Source: Acidobacteriota bacterium
GTDB taxonomy: Bacteria > Acidobacteriota > Vicinamibacteria > Vicinamibacterales > CAVVIG01
Length of the DNA stretch: 5,508 bases
Assembly (NCBI GenBank): GCA_003222555.1
Contig: QHWL01000228.1
Location: 495-6,002, forward strand
Direction: 5' to 3'
Made by a program: the position numbers and the translations under genes. How positions within the stretch are numbered: position 1 is the stretch's first letter; the number at the start of each line of letters is the position of its first letter. A model generated the notes under the pieces. It searched no databases and was not told the origin of the DNA. It saw nothing but the letters and a program-made list of their open reading frames with translations. Positions 5,268 to 5,508 of this stretch are shown here, piece by piece.

Positions 5268-5508
5268 ATGGCAAGGCATCTACGGTGGTCCGTGGCGGTA
5301 CTGGCGTGCGTTTTCTGGAGTGTCGGTGTCGGAGCCCAAACGGTAAAGGTCACGCCGCTTGGAGCCGCCGCAGGCGAATTCTCGAGGCTCGACCGCGCGC
5401 TCGTGTTCGAGGATCCCACCGGTGTCCGCATCCTCTACGATCCCGGTCTCACGGTGTCGCCGACCGATCCCAGGCTCGACGTGGTGCATGCCATTCTGGT
5501 CAGCCACG
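5268..5508 (+). CDS. Exported MBL-fold hydrolase, 5' part only
   Basis: The frame opens at ATG 5268 after a GGGGGAA ribosome-site-like run at 5259-5265 and stays open for 80 codons to the window edge. Residues 1 to about 23 are a signal peptide (LRWSVAVLACVFWSVGVGA|Q). The mature part has VKVTPLGAAAGEFSRLDRAL, then FEDPTGVRILYDPG (50-63) and DVVHAILVSH (71-80). Strand, substrate loop and a histidine after VS fit the start of an MBL domain of the UlaG-like type, where LVSHxHxDH carries the zinc ligands. The window ends at that first histidine, so the zinc motif itself cannot be confirmed. It faces away from the three-gene operon across the repeat region and is separately transcribed. A VLAC sequence at 11-14 could suggest a lipoprotein, but the hydrophobic core before it is too short. 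Confidence 0.75.
   Translation, partial: MARHLRWSVAVLACVFWSVGVGAQTVKVTPLGAAAGEFSRLDRALVFEDPTGVRILYDPGLTVSPTDPRLDVVHAILVSH

Noticed and set aside
4891..5274. Minus-strand open frame of 127 codons
   Set aside because: It is made of the palindromic repeats and covers the operon promoter; the product is low-complexity Arg-rich sequence.
5298..5309. Lipobox VLAC in the third MBL protein
   Set aside because: Only about seven residues with few hydrophobics precede the stretch; the ordinary cut after VGA is more natural.

Overview
This GC-rich window looks like chromosomal DNA of a soil-type bacterium, most likely an acidobacterium and perhaps of the Vicinamibacteria. That placement is inference. 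It rests on the pilin C-terminal style, the exported metallo-beta-lactamase-fold (MBL) hydrolases, the small secreted GTWKLDPAKSKF protein, and the repeats between genes. No marker gene is present to prove it.

Layout. Positions 1-416 (minus strand) hold the N-terminal part of a type IV pilin-like protein, cut by the window edge. Positions 417-621 are a divergent control region. It contains a consensus-like sigma-54 promoter reading toward the pilin, a perfect 11-bp hairpin at the predicted pilin mRNA 5' end, an 18-bp perfect palindrome, and a sigma-70-type extended -10 promoter placed so that the next gene would be leaderless. Positions 622-2157 (plus) encode an exported PQQ-type eight-bladed propeller dehydrogenase without a cytochrome domain. 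Positions 2158-2438, between convergent genes, are filled by nested inverted repeats. Positions 2439-4865 (minus) hold a likely three-gene operon, transcribed from about 4883 down: an exported MBL hydrolase, a small secreted protein of unknown function, and an exported N-acyl-homoserine-lactonase-like MBL hydrolase. Positions 4866-5267 hold the operon promoter, a 144-bp MITE-like inverted-repeat element, a second GC-rich repeat with a perfect hairpin, and a possible plus-strand promoter. Positions 5268-5508 (plus) begin a third MBL-fold hydrolase, cut at the first histidine of its probable zinc motif.

How it fits together. All five non-pilin proteins carry apparent export signals, so the window encodes a periplasmic or secreted enzyme set: one quinoprotein dehydrogenase, three MBL hydrolases and one small beta-rich protein. 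Shared chemistry, such as lactone or alcohol turnover or quorum-signal degradation, is possible but not shown. The genes look like ordinary accessory metabolism. The most notable signals are the pilin/dehydrogenase divergent control region and the palindromic repeat elements. I did not find convincing evidence of an entirely new multi-gene system.
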